From: Acidobacteriota bacterium
GTDB lineage: Bacteria > Acidobacteriota > Terriglobia > Terriglobales > Acidobacteriaceae
Length of the DNA stretch: 64,000 bases
NCBI GenBank assembly: GCA_013289685.1
Contig: JABCZL010000001.1
Coordinates: 313,838-377,837, forward strand
Direction of reading: 5' to 3'
Shown: piece by piece, positions 50,074-58,774 of the stretch
Layout: each line of letters begins with the position of its first letter
Numbering within the stretch: position 1 is the stretch's first letter
Program-made: the position numbers and the translations under genes
The notes under the pieces: generated by a model
Seen by the model: the letters and a program-made list of their open reading frames with translations, nothing else
The model's database searches: none
What the model was told of the DNA's origin: nothing

Positions 50074-51399
50074 TCACTGCTTTGGTATTGCTTTGATTGG
50101 GATGGTGAAGTAGAAGATGGATCCGTGATCAGGTCGCGATTCAACCCAGATCCGGCCGCCGTGTTGTTCGACGATCTTCTTGCAGATCGAGAGCCCGATG
50201 CCGTTGCCTGAATACTCCGCACGCGTATGCAGGCGTCGAAAGATGACAAACACGTTGTCGACGTTTTCGGGCGCGATCCCGATCCCGTTATCCGCCACCG
50301 AAAAGACCCATTCCTTCCCTTTTACCCCGGCGGCCACTTGAATCACGGGCGGTTCGGAACCGTGAAATTTGATGGCGTTTCCGATCAAGTTTTGAAACAC
50401 CTGCACCAGTTGGGAACCATCGGCCACCACCGCCGGAAGTTGAGCGTGCTCGACGATCGCGCCGCCTTCCCGAATCGCGGCCTCCAGATTCAGCAGGGCC
50501 ACCTGCAGAACGGCATTGCTATCGGTGCTCTCGAGAGCCATGCCTTGCCGCCCGACCCGCGAAAAAGCCAGCAGGTCCTGGACCAGCTTCTGCATGCGCA
50601 GCGCGCCATCGACCGCGTAGTGAATGTATTTGTCCGCGTCGGAATCGAGTTTCCCCTTGTAGCGCTCCGCAAGAAGTTGGGTATAGGTGGCGACCATGCG
50701 CAGCGGCTCCTGCAGATCGTGCGAGGCCACGTAGGCAAACTGCTCCAGATCGCGATTGGAGCGGGCTAATTCCTCTTGCGCCTGCCTGTGATCCTCGCGC
50801 AGCTTTCTTTCGCGCATGGCTCGCCGCACCGCCTCCGGCAGACGCGCCAGGTGATCCTTCAGGACATAATCGGCGGCACCCTGCTTAATGCACTCCACCG
50901 CGGTCTGTTCCCCCAGCGCTCCCGAGACCAGGATCACTGGAATGTCCAGCCCTTCTTGGCGCAGGACCTCGACCGATTCCATGCCATTCCAATTCGGCAG
51001 CTTGTAGTCCGCGAGAATCACGTCGTACAAATTCTTTCGCACCAAATCGGTGAATTCCTTCCCCGTCTGTGCGATGTCTGCGGTCGTCTCAAAGCCCGCC
51101 TGCCGCAAGGCGCGCAACACCAGTTCGACGTCCGCTGGTTCGTCCTCGACCATCAACACCCGCAGCCTTTTCGTGCTTCCGTTGGCTTCCTCGGGGGGCC
51201 CCTTGGAGACGCCTTCGGGAGCGCCAGCCGACCCGATGCTGGGCAGGGCGCTCAAACCGGAACTGGTTTGCAATGCTTCGGGTCCTTGCCCAAGCTCGCA
51301 CTGCATCGCCAAACCTAAACTGTACGCATCCTTAGATATAGCTAACGTTCGGAGCCTCCCGTCCCTTGGAACTGCACAATTCGGACCGCGATTTGACAT
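50074..51399 (-). CDS. Receiver-histidine kinase hybrid
   Basis: This 441-residue soluble kinase has a receiver (LMVEDEPADVELV; phosphoacceptor in VILADYKLPNWNG), a short coiled coil, HisKA (QFAYVASHDLQEPLRMVATY) and an ATPase domain (VADNGIGIAPEN; GNGIGLSICKKIV). The HDLQEPL form is typical of light- or PAS-linked kinases paired with Rcp1-like receivers, and such a receiver follows 16 bases downstream. The first 75 residues before the receiver are low-complexity with no motif. The ATG at 51399 has a poor ribosome site, and the ATG at 51303 is a credible alternative. It is the first gene of the signalling cluster. Confidence 0.9.
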   Translation of the reverse strand: MSNRGPNCAVPRDGRLRTLAISKDAYSLGLAMQCELGQGPEALQTSSGLSALPSIGSAGAPEGVSKGPPEEANGSTKRLRVLMVEDEPADVELVLRALRQAGFETTADIAQTGKEFTDLVRKNLYDVILADYKLPNWNGMESVEVLRQEGLDIPVILVSGALGEQTAVECIKQGAADYVLKDHLARLPEAVRRAMRERKLREDHRQAQEELARSNRDLEQFAYVASHDLQEPLRMVATYTQLLAERYKGKLDSDADKYIHYAVDGALRMQKLVQDLLAFSRVGRQGMALESTDSNAVLQVALLNLEAAIREGGAIVEHAQLPAVVADGSQLVQVFQNLIGNAIKFHGSEPPVIQVAAGVKGKEWVFSVADNGIGIAPENVDNVFVIFRRLHTRAEYSGNGIGLSICKKIVEQHGGRIWVESRPDHGSIFYFTIPIKAIPKQ

Positions 51400-51754
51400 G
51401 CCTCAACACCGCGATCCGCGCGTTCGCCTACATTGGCCATCGGCACGCTTCCCCGAACCTTGAGTGGAAAACGCGCCCGTGCCTGCCCGGATGGCATAGC
51501 CGTCCCCTGTCCCTTGGGCGTGACGGACGTGTCCTGTAGGCCCTGTACTTCTGCGGAGGGTGACTTAGCTGGAGTTAATTCCGAGGCGAGTTGTACGCCT
51601 GTTGCTCGAACGGAGGAAACCCAAGAACCGAGGCTTGTCGGACCGTAACGGAACTACAAAATTCTGGAGGGGATTTACGAGTGTTTGATAAAGTTGGCGT
51701 CCTCAACCACGCTGGTTCGAACTGTGCAGTTCGACTCCGAAACTTCTCCGCACA
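51400..51754. other. 355-bp gap between the DUF2934 gene and the signalling cluster
   Basis: I see no gene here. It must contain the 3' end of the glycogen-operon transcript and, on the minus strand, any promoter of the receiver-kinase hybrid. The only clear structure is the 18-bp palindrome at 51717-51734, 20 bases beyond the DUF2934 stop. I find no sigma-54 or strong -35/-10 pair. Confidence 0.5.
51717..51734. terminator. Perfect 18-bp palindrome after the DUF2934 gene
   Basis: TCGAACTG-TG-CAGTTCGA is perfectly self-complementary, with 8-bp arms and a two-base centre. It lies just downstream of the DUF2934 stop, so it could be a transcript-end hairpin, but the loop is very short and no T-run follows; a protein-binding operator is equally possible. 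Confidence 0.35.
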
Positions 51755-52009
51755 TTACCGGTAGATCTGTTCTGCTATGTGCTGCGCAGCATTCGGAGAG
51801 GGGGTAACCAAACCCGACGCCACCAACGACGAGTACACAGCTTGTTCCGCTGCGAACCAATCGATCTCGGGCGAACCGAAGGGGCGACCCCTCCCTTCCC
51901 AAAGCTGGTATGCCAGCTTTGCCACGAATTCGTGCCGATCCTCTCCTAGAAAATCGGTGGTGAGCTCCATCGGTTGTTGCTTATCCGGTGACTTAAGTTT
52001 ATCGGGCAT
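51755..52009 (-). CDS. DUF2934 family protein
   Basis: An 84-residue protein whose core, VAKLAYQLWEGRGRPFGSPE followed by DWFAAEQ, is the DUF2934 signature. The domain is common in acidobacteria and rhizobia and has no established function. In other genomes it is often next to glycogen or trehalose genes, which matches its place here as the last gene of the glgX-pgm-glgP group, 182 bases after glgP. GGGAG lies seven bases before the ATG. Confidence 0.85.
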   Translation of the reverse strand: MPDKLKSPDKQQPMELTTDFLGEDRHEFVAKLAYQLWEGRGRPFGSPEIDWFAAEQAVYSSLVASGLVTPSPNAAQHIAEQIYR

Positions 52010-52191
52010 GGGATTGCTCCCTCGAATTCTGGCCCAGCGGGACTGTTTTCAGCCCGCTCTCGCTATCCGATCTCTTGTACGACCGTTGCGAAAGTGGAGA
52101 CTAGAGATCGCGTTCAAGCTTCTCCACTCACACGTTCGATGGTCAAAACCAATTCTTCTTTTGTGTTCACATCTTTGAGCACAGCTCCAAT

Positions 52192-54780
52192 TCACCGCCA
52201 AGAGGGCGCGTCGTCCCACAGAATCAAAGGAGCCTCCAGCGGCACGAACGCTCCCACGTGCTGCGGAACGAGGCGCGGCGTGTAGGCAGCAAGCGGGCGA
52301 CTCGTCGGAACAGAAGCACTGTAGGTGAAGCCACTTGCCGCACCGACCAGGCGTTCGCCGCGATTCATAGTTTGTATGACTGGGTCCTCGTCTTTGTGCG
52401 CGTCCGCGTAGAGTTCGACCCTCACGGCATCGGGATCGATATCCCCAAGAAAAACCTGAACGTGAAATAGATATTGCTCGCCCTGTTGCTCGACGGTCGT
52501 GGGGCCGAATCGCAAGGCTGACCAATGTTTCGCCAGTTCGGACTGCCAGGCGACGAGATCGGCTCCCACTGAACCTCGATTCTCGGCGCGCTGGCGAAAA
52601 GCTGCTGCCGCCGAGAGATAGTGTTCTTCCGTATATTGCCGGACTGCGCGATTGGTCGAAAAGGTCGGAGTTAAGCGGGCCATACTTTCGCGCATGCGGC
52701 CAACCCAGCCGCGCGGAATTCCATGCTCGTCGCGGGCATAGAACTCTGGGATAACTTCTCTTTCGAGCACTGCATAGAGACTTTCGGCTTCCGCTGCGTC
52801 CCAGGAAGGGTCATCCCCATGTTCGCGCCCATCTCCGATCGCCCAGCCTACTTCCGGGGAATACGCCTCCGCCCACCAGCCATCGAGTTCCGAAAGATTC
52901 AACCCGCCGTTCACCAGCACCTTCATGCCGCTGGTGCCGCTTGCTTCCCAAGGCCGTCGCGGAGTGTTCACCCAGACGTCCACGCCCTGCACCAGATGCT
53001 CCGCCATGAGAACGTCGTAATCCGAAAGGAAGACCACCCGCGATCGAACTTCAGCGCGGCGAGCAAACTCAACCCACTGCCGGATCATTTCTTGCCCCTC
53101 GGCATCTTGGGGATGAGCCTTGCCTGCAAGCACGAGTTGAACCGGGCGCTCTCGATTCATCAGAATGTTCAGAAGCCGTGCCGGATCGTGCAGGAGAAGG
53201 TTCGGGCGTTTGTACGTGGCAAAGCGACGGGCAAATCCCAGAGTCAAAATATTGTCATCGAGAATCTGTGCGGCCTGCGCGAGATCTTCCGACGACGCTC
53301 CCCGAGCCGCTGATTGACGGCCGTAGAGTCTTCGGACGTACTCAACCAGAGCCTTGCGGCTATCTGCGCGGAGTTGCCACAGACTGGAATCGCTGGCGGC
53401 GCGAATATCTCTTTCTGTGTCTGCCAGTGTTCCGTGCCAGCATTTCTTTCCGCAGGAAAGTTCCCACAAGCGGTCTGCTTCAGGAGAGTCCCAAGTAGGG
53501 GTGTGCACTCCGTTGGTCACGTGCGTTACAGGCACCTCTGTTTCAGGCCACCTGGGAAAGAGGGGCTGAAAGAGTCGTCGGCTCACTTGACCGTGCAATT
53601 TGCTGACGCCGTTGATGGCGCCGCTCCCGCGGATCGCCAAATAGGCCATATTGAACGGTTCGGACGAGTCTTGGCGGTCGCGTCGCCCCAACGATAGGAG
53701 CTCGTCGAGCGAAATCGAAAGTTTCTCCTCGGCATACTTCCCAAGATATCGCTCGATCAGGCTTGGAGCAAAACGGTCAAAGCCCGCCTCCACGGGAGTA
53801 TGGGTCGTAAAAAGGTTGCCGGCCCGAGTGACGCTAAGCGCGACGTCGAATGGCTTGCCATTGTCTTCCATGTATGAACGCGCCCGTTCCAGCACTGCGA
53901 ATGCGGCGTGACCCTCATTGAGATGGCAGACCTCGGGCTGCAGTCCCAAGGCTCGCAGGAGCCGCCAGCCTCCAACCCCGAGGACCAACTCTTGTTTCAA
54001 ACGCAACTCCGGACCACCTCCGTACAGTTCTGTCGTAATGCCGCGGAAGGACGGAAGGTTTGCGGGATCGTTGGTATCGAGCAAATACAATTTGACCCGG
54101 CCCACCTGTACTTGCCAGACTCTGATCCACAACTTAAAGCCTGGCATAGCGATGGCCAGGCGCAGCCATTCCCCGTTTGGTTCGCGCACCGGTCGAATCG
54201 GCAACTGGCCCGGATCGTTGAATGGGTACAAAGCTTGCTGGTGGCCTTGTGCATCAATTTCCTGCCGAAAATAGCCTTGTTGGTAGAGCAGACCAATTCC
54301 GGTCACCGGGACGCCAAGGTTACTGGCGGCTTTGAGCTGATCGCCGGCAACGTTGCCGAGTCCGCCAGAATAAATCGGCAGTGCTTCGCTCAACATGAAC
54401 TCCATCGAGAAATACGCAATTGTCGACACGCCCGAACGCGGATGCGCCTTTTGAAACCACGCTTCCGACTCTTCGGCAAACGTTTTCTCGCGGTGGAGAT
54501 CAGCCAAGAGTTTTTGAAATTTTGGGTCGGAGGTAACAGTTTGCAGTTTCTCCCGGGATACAGTCTGCAGCAGAACCCAGGGATTGTGGGTAAGTTCCCA
54601 GAGTTCGGGATCGAGTTGCTCCCACAGTTGGTCCGCTGAGTGATTGAACGACCATCTAAGGTCCAAGGCCAGGTCGGTAAGAGCATCTGAAATGGCGGTA
54701 TCGAGAGGACGATCGGCGATTGTTCGATCTGGGATTGTACGATCTGGGATTGTACGACCAGCGATTGTCGTGCTACTCAT
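52192..54780 (-). CDS. glgP: Alpha-glucan (glycogen) phosphorylase
   Basis: This 862-residue GT35 enzyme releases glucose 1-phosphate from glycogen or maltodextrin using phosphate. It belongs to the shorter alpha-glucan phosphorylase branch. Seen are SMEFMLSEALPIYSGGLGNV at the N-terminal glycan side, CHLNEGHAAFAVLERA, FARRFATYKRPNLLL and the pyridoxal-phosphate loop EASGTSGMKVLVNGGLNLS with its Lys. The residues TIAGRTIPDRTIPDRTIAD near the start are encoded by four 15-bp repeats, an insertion before the conserved fold. The ATG at 54780 has AGGAG seven bases upstream; a TTG two codons earlier is less likely. It lies 42 bases after pgm, which converts its product to glucose 6-phosphate. Confidence 0.94.
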   Translation of the reverse strand: MSSTTIAGRTIPDRTIPDRTIADRPLDTAISDALTDLALDLRWSFNHSADQLWEQLDPELWELTHNPWVLLQTVSREKLQTVTSDPKFQKLLADLHREKTFAEESEAWFQKAHPRSGVSTIAYFSMEFMLSEALPIYSGGLGNVAGDQLKAASNLGVPVTGIGLLYQQGYFRQEIDAQGHQQALYPFNDPGQLPIRPVREPNGEWLRLAIAMPGFKLWIRVWQVQVGRVKLYLLDTNDPANLPSFRGITTELYGGGPELRLKQELVLGVGGWRLLRALGLQPEVCHLNEGHAAFAVLERARSYMEDNGKPFDVALSVTRAGNLFTTHTPVEAGFDRFAPSLIERYLGKYAEEKLSISLDELLSLGRRDRQDSSEPFNMAYLAIRGSGAINGVSKLHGQVSRRLFQPLFPRWPETEVPVTHVTNGVHTPTWDSPEADRLWELSCGKKCWHGTLADTERDIRAASDSSLWQLRADSRKALVEYVRRLYGRQSAARGASSEDLAQAAQILDDNILTLGFARRFATYKRPNLLLHDPARLLNILMNRERPVQLVLAGKAHPQDAEGQEMIRQWVEFARRAEVRSRVVFLSDYDVLMAEHLVQGVDVWVNTPRRPWEASGTSGMKVLVNGGLNLSELDGWWAEAYSPEVGWAIGDGREHGDDPSWDAAEAESLYAVLEREVIPEFYARDEHGIPRGWVGRMRESMARLTPTFSTNRAVRQYTEEHYLSAAAAFRQRAENRGSVGADLVAWQSELAKHWSALRFGPTTVEQQGEQYLFHVQVFLGDIDPDAVRVELYADAHKDEDPVIQTMNRGERLVGAASGFTYSASVPTSRPLAAYTPRLVPQHVGAFVPLEAPLILWDDAPSWR
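54711..54770 (-). repeat. Four 15-bp tandem repeats at the glgP start
   Basis: Units at 54711-54725, 54726-54740, 54741-54755 and 54756-54770 share the pattern GAT-C-x-GGGATTGTAC. The two central ones are identical and the outer ones differ at several positions. In frame they encode RTIPD/RTIAD units near the N-terminus, so copy changes would keep the glgP reading frame. Confidence 0.85.
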
Positions 54781-54822
54781 AAACAAACTCCTGTCCTGCT
54801 TATCGGCTCAAGGCTTATGGGC

Positions 54823-56481
54823 TTAGGCCGCCTGGGCACTGCGAGCCAGCGTTTCCGAAACAATGGTCTGGGCTTCCTCCTCGATCTGTCGTAAATGGTT
54901 CTGACCGAGGAAACTCTCGGCGTAGATCTTGTAGATCTCCTCCGTGCCCGAAGGACGCGCGGCAAACCAACCATCCTGGGCAATCACTTTGATACCTCCA
55001 ATTGGATTGCCGTCTCCCGGAGCGGTTGCAAGAATCTTCTGGATCGGTTGACCAGCAACTTCTGTAGCGCGAATGTCGGACGGGGACAATCTTGCCAGAG
55101 CGGCCTTTTGATCGGGCGTAGCGGGAGCATCGATGCGTTCGTAGACGGGATCTCCCAGCTCACGGGTGAGCTCACGATAAATCTCACCCGGATCTTTGCC
55201 CACACGCGCCGTAATTTCTGCCGACAGTAAACAAGGAACGATTCCGTCCTTATCGGTGGTCCACACGCTGCCGTCGCGCCGGAGAAAGGAGGAACCCGCG
55301 CTCTCCTCGCCGCCAAAGCCCAGGCGGCCGGCGAGCAGTCCTTCGACAAACCACTTAAAGCCCACTGGAACTTCATAAAGCCGCCGCCTCAGGCGAGCGC
55401 TGACCCGATCGATCATGCTGCTGCTCACCACGGTCTTGCCGACGGCGACGTCGTTACTCCAATTGGGCCGGTTCGCGAACACATAGCTGACGCACACAGA
55501 AAGGTAGTGATTCGGAGGCAGCAACCCGCTTCCTTTGGTCACGATGCCGTGGCGGTCGTGATCGGTATCGCTGGCAAACGCAATATCGAACTTGTCTTTC
55601 AATGCGATGAGTCTCTGCATGGCATAAGGCGAAGAAGGATCCATGCGAATCTTCCCGTCCCAATCCACGGTCATGAAGCGAAATGTCGGATCTACAGATT
55701 GGTTGACGATCGTCAGATCGAGACCGCACTGCTCGGCAATCCGCGGCCAATAATCGATGCCCGCTCCCCCGAGGGGATCCACGCCAAGCTTAATCTTGGC
55801 GTCGCGCACCGCATTCATGTCGACAACACTGTTGAGATCGCTGACATAGGCGCTCAAAAAGTCGTGATTGTGCGTTGTGGGTGCACGCAGCGCTTTGGCA
55901 AAATGCGTACGCTTAACGCCGTCGAGGCCGCGCTCGAGAAAACCATTGGCCTTCGATTCAATCCACGAAGTTACGCTCGAATCCGCCGGTCCTCCATGCG
56001 GAGGGTCGTATTTGAAGCCCCCGTCATCGGGAGGATTGTGAGAAGGAGTAATTACGATACCGTCGGCAAGTCCTGACTTTCGCGCGCGGTTGTAAAGCAG
56101 AATCGCGTGGGAGACGGCTGGAGTCGGAGTATAGGGTGTGCCTTCGGAGAGCATTACTTCGATGTTATTTGCCGCAAGCACTTCCAGCGCGCTCGCAAAT
56201 GCAGGTTCGGACAGAGCATGAGTGTCCATCCCAAGGAACAGCGGCCCGTCAATGTTCTGGAGTTTGCGGTAATCACAAATCGCCTGCGTGATGGCCAGGA
56301 TGTGCCACTCGTTGAACGCCACGTCCATCGCAGATCCGCGATGGCCCGACGTACCGAAGACAACCCTCTGTCTGGGATCGCTCACATCGGGCCGCAACTC
56401 GTAATAGGCTGTAACGAGCTTCGGGACGTTAACGAGAATAGATGGGTCAGCCGGCTTCCCGGCAGCAGGGTTAATTGTCAT
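54823..56481 (-). CDS. pgm: Alpha-D-glucose phosphate-specific phosphoglucomutase
   Basis: This 552-residue enzyme interconverts glucose 1-phosphate and glucose 6-phosphate. The phosphoserine loop is GIVITPSHNPPDDGGFKYDP, the Mg-binding loop FASDTDHDRHGIVT, the sugar-binding loop GFGGEESAGSSFLRRDG and the phosphate-binding loop AARPSGTEEIYKIYAES. Length and motifs match the bacterial Pgm type (as in Escherichia coli pgm), not the PgcA type. The start overlaps the end of glgX by 11 bases and has GAGG six bases upstream. Placed between the debranching enzyme and the phosphorylase, it connects glycogen breakdown to glycolysis. Confidence 0.96.
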   Translation of the reverse strand: MTINPAAGKPADPSILVNVPKLVTAYYELRPDVSDPRQRVVFGTSGHRGSAMDVAFNEWHILAITQAICDYRKLQNIDGPLFLGMDTHALSEPAFASALEVLAANNIEVMLSEGTPYTPTPAVSHAILLYNRARKSGLADGIVITPSHNPPDDGGFKYDPPHGGPADSSVTSWIESKANGFLERGLDGVKRTHFAKALRAPTTHNHDFLSAYVSDLNSVVDMNAVRDAKIKLGVDPLGGAGIDYWPRIAEQCGLDLTIVNQSVDPTFRFMTVDWDGKIRMDPSSPYAMQRLIALKDKFDIAFASDTDHDRHGIVTKGSGLLPPNHYLSVCVSYVFANRPNWSNDVAVGKTVVSSSMIDRVSARLRRRLYEVPVGFKWFVEGLLAGRLGFGGEESAGSSFLRRDGSVWTTDKDGIVPCLLSAEITARVGKDPGEIYRELTRELGDPVYERIDAPATPDQKAALARLSPSDIRATEVAGQPIQKILATAPGDGNPIGGIKVIAQDGWFAARPSGTEEIYKIYAESFLGQNHLRQIEEEAQTIVSETLARSAQAA

Positions 56482-58654
56482 GCAGCACCTCGCCGCTGTC
56501 CGTCAGGAGAATTGCACTTGATCGAGGTTCGAGCCGAAAACCGATTTGGCCCTGCAGGGAAGGCTCTTTCCCAGAGTCGAAGAAATCGTCAGGGGCGGCT
56601 CGGGCAGTATCGACCGCCAAACGCCAGATCTTCCCGGCGGGCAAGGCAGGGATGGAAAAATCAACTGATCTGGTGTCGGCGTTAAACAGGAGGAACAAGT
56701 CAGGTTCTGTCTGTCCCAGAATCAGACACGCAAAGGATTTCTGCCCCTGGTCCGCCCAGTCAGGTGGGGCCCCGTTTGGCGCGAACCACTTTATATCCTG
56801 ATCCGCATAGAACTTTTCTCTTCGCAAAACAGGATGGGCTCGGCGAAAGGCGATCATTCCCCTAGTGAAGCGCTGGATCTCTTTGTGCTTTTCGAGCAGG
56901 CTCCAGTCAAACCAGCTCACCTCGTTATCTTGGCAATAGGCATTGTTATTGCCGCGCTGGGTTCGCCTAAACTCATCGCCGCCAAGCAACATGGGAACGC
57001 CTCGAGAAATAAACAGGGTTAACAGGAAGTTCTTGATCAAGCGGTTGCGCACGCCCTCGACACCGGGATCCTGGCTCGGCCCTTCCACCTCGCAATTGTC
57101 GCTGTAGTTGGCATCGGTTCCATCACGACCGAACTCGCCATTTTCGTTATTGTGCTTCTGCTTGTAGCTGACCAAATCGTTCAGTGTGAAGCCGTCATGA
57201 GAAGTGACGAAGTTGAGGCTGCTAGCGGGTCCCTTGCCCGAGCTTTGGTACAAATCCGAGCTTCCACAGATTCGGTTGGCAAACAATCCCATCATGCCCG
57301 CGTCGCCAATCCAGAAGCGGCGCACATCGTCACGGAAACGGCCGTTCCATTCCGTCCAACGTTGGGTGGAAAAACTTCCCACTTGATAGGCACCGCCTGC
57401 ATCCCAAGCCTCCGCGATGATTTTTACGTCCCGCAGGATGGGATCCTCTGCAATGTCCTCGAGAAGCGGAGCGTTGCGGAGAATGTTCCCATGCTCATCT
57501 CGCCCCAGGACCGAAGCAAGGTCGAAGCGAAAGCCATCCACATGCATGTGCATGACCCAGTAACGAAGCACATTCCTGACGAACTCCCGCACGACGGGAT
57601 GATTTGCGTTAAGCGTATTGCCAACGCCGGAAAAGTCCTTGTAGTATCGGCGCCCGTTCTCTTGCAGCATGTAGAAGATCGAGTTCTCAAGACCGCGCAG
57701 AGAGATCGTGGGTCCCAATTCATCTCCCTCGGCCGTGTGGTTCAACACGATATCCAGGATCACTTCAATACCTGCGCGGTGAAAGGCCTTGACCATCTCT
57801 CGGAACTCCTGGATCTGCCGACCGTGCGGTCCTCCAATGCAGTAGGACTGCTTCGGAGCGAAAAATGCGACGGGATCGTAGCCCCAGTAGTTCTTGAGTC
57901 TCTCTCCTGTGATTGGATTCAGTCGGTTGGATTCGTTTTCGTTGAATTCAAGAACAGGCATTAACTCAATGGCGGTCACTCCCAGATCTTGGAGATACGG
58001 GATCTTTTCGGTCAAGCCAACGAAGGTTCCAGGATGCGGCACACCCGAACTCGGATGAATTGTGAAACCGCGAACGTGTGTCTCGTAGATCACCGTATCA
58101 GAGGCGGAATGTTTTGGAGGCGAATCCATCTCCCAGTCGAAATGGTCGTGGGTAAAAATGCATTTCGGTGTGGTGCCGGCGTTATCAACCGTCGAAATGC
58201 TTAAGTCAGTCAGACTGCTGGAGGAATCGTAACCGCGGGCGGCTAGAAAATCCCAATTCTCGATCCCGGCGATTGCTCTTGCATATGGATCCAGAAGCAG
58301 CTTCTGGGGGTTGAAGCGATGGCCCTCTTCGGGTAGATACGGCCCGTCGACGCGGTAACCATAGAGTTGGCCTGCGGGAATGCCTCGCACCCACACATGC
58401 CAGACGTCGCCGGTCCGATGACGCACCGGATCGAAGTCAATGATTCTGCTCGGAGAAGAATCGGCGGACTTTTGATAGAGCTCTAAACGAACACCGGTTG
58501 CGTGACGGCTGAACAAAACAAAATTGACTCCCTTTCCTTGTTGGTGGGCTCCTCCAATCGGAAGCGGATTTCCCGCCTGAACCTCGCCCACCTCAGACGG
58601 CGCTGTGAAACCATTCGCCGGATTCTGCTCTGTCACGGAGTCAGTAATTGGCAT
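56471..58654 (-). CDS. glgX: Glycogen debranching enzyme
   Basis: This 727-residue GH13 isoamylase-type enzyme hydrolyses alpha-1,6 branches of phosphorylase-trimmed glycogen. An N-terminal CBM48-like domain (about 30-150) has GVNFVLFSRHATGVRLELY. The barrel has VILDIVLNHTAEGD, the nucleophile Asp in MHVDGFRFDLASVLGR, the acid Glu in VKIIAEAWDAGGAY and the third carboxylate in FVTSHDGFTLNDLV. The tail is the usual beta-sandwich. Size matches GlgX. It is the first gene of the glycogen group, separated by 120 bases from the upstream MFS gene, where its promoter probably lies. Confidence 0.95.
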   Translation of the reverse strand: MPITDSVTEQNPANGFTAPSEVGEVQAGNPLPIGGAHQQGKGVNFVLFSRHATGVRLELYQKSADSSPSRIIDFDPVRHRTGDVWHVWVRGIPAGQLYGYRVDGPYLPEEGHRFNPQKLLLDPYARAIAGIENWDFLAARGYDSSSSLTDLSISTVDNAGTTPKCIFTHDHFDWEMDSPPKHSASDTVIYETHVRGFTIHPSSGVPHPGTFVGLTEKIPYLQDLGVTAIELMPVLEFNENESNRLNPITGERLKNYWGYDPVAFFAPKQSYCIGGPHGRQIQEFREMVKAFHRAGIEVILDIVLNHTAEGDELGPTISLRGLENSIFYMLQENGRRYYKDFSGVGNTLNANHPVVREFVRNVLRYWVMHMHVDGFRFDLASVLGRDEHGNILRNAPLLEDIAEDPILRDVKIIAEAWDAGGAYQVGSFSTQRWTEWNGRFRDDVRRFWIGDAGMMGLFANRICGSSDLYQSSGKGPASSLNFVTSHDGFTLNDLVSYKQKHNNENGEFGRDGTDANYSDNCEVEGPSQDPGVEGVRNRLIKNFLLTLFISRGVPMLLGGDEFRRTQRGNNNAYCQDNEVSWFDWSLLEKHKEIQRFTRGMIAFRRAHPVLRREKFYADQDIKWFAPNGAPPDWADQGQKSFACLILGQTEPDLFLLFNADTRSVDFSIPALPAGKIWRLAVDTARAAPDDFFDSGKEPSLQGQIGFRLEPRSSAILLTDSGEVLHDN

Positions 58655-58774
58655 AGTTTCCCACCCTCACGACGGTGACAAACCCCACCCATGGTACCGC
58701 TACGAAGGTGATGCGATCCAGTTTTGCCGAGGCGTTGTGGATAGTTAATTAGGCCAGAAGGCGACCCCGTCCGA

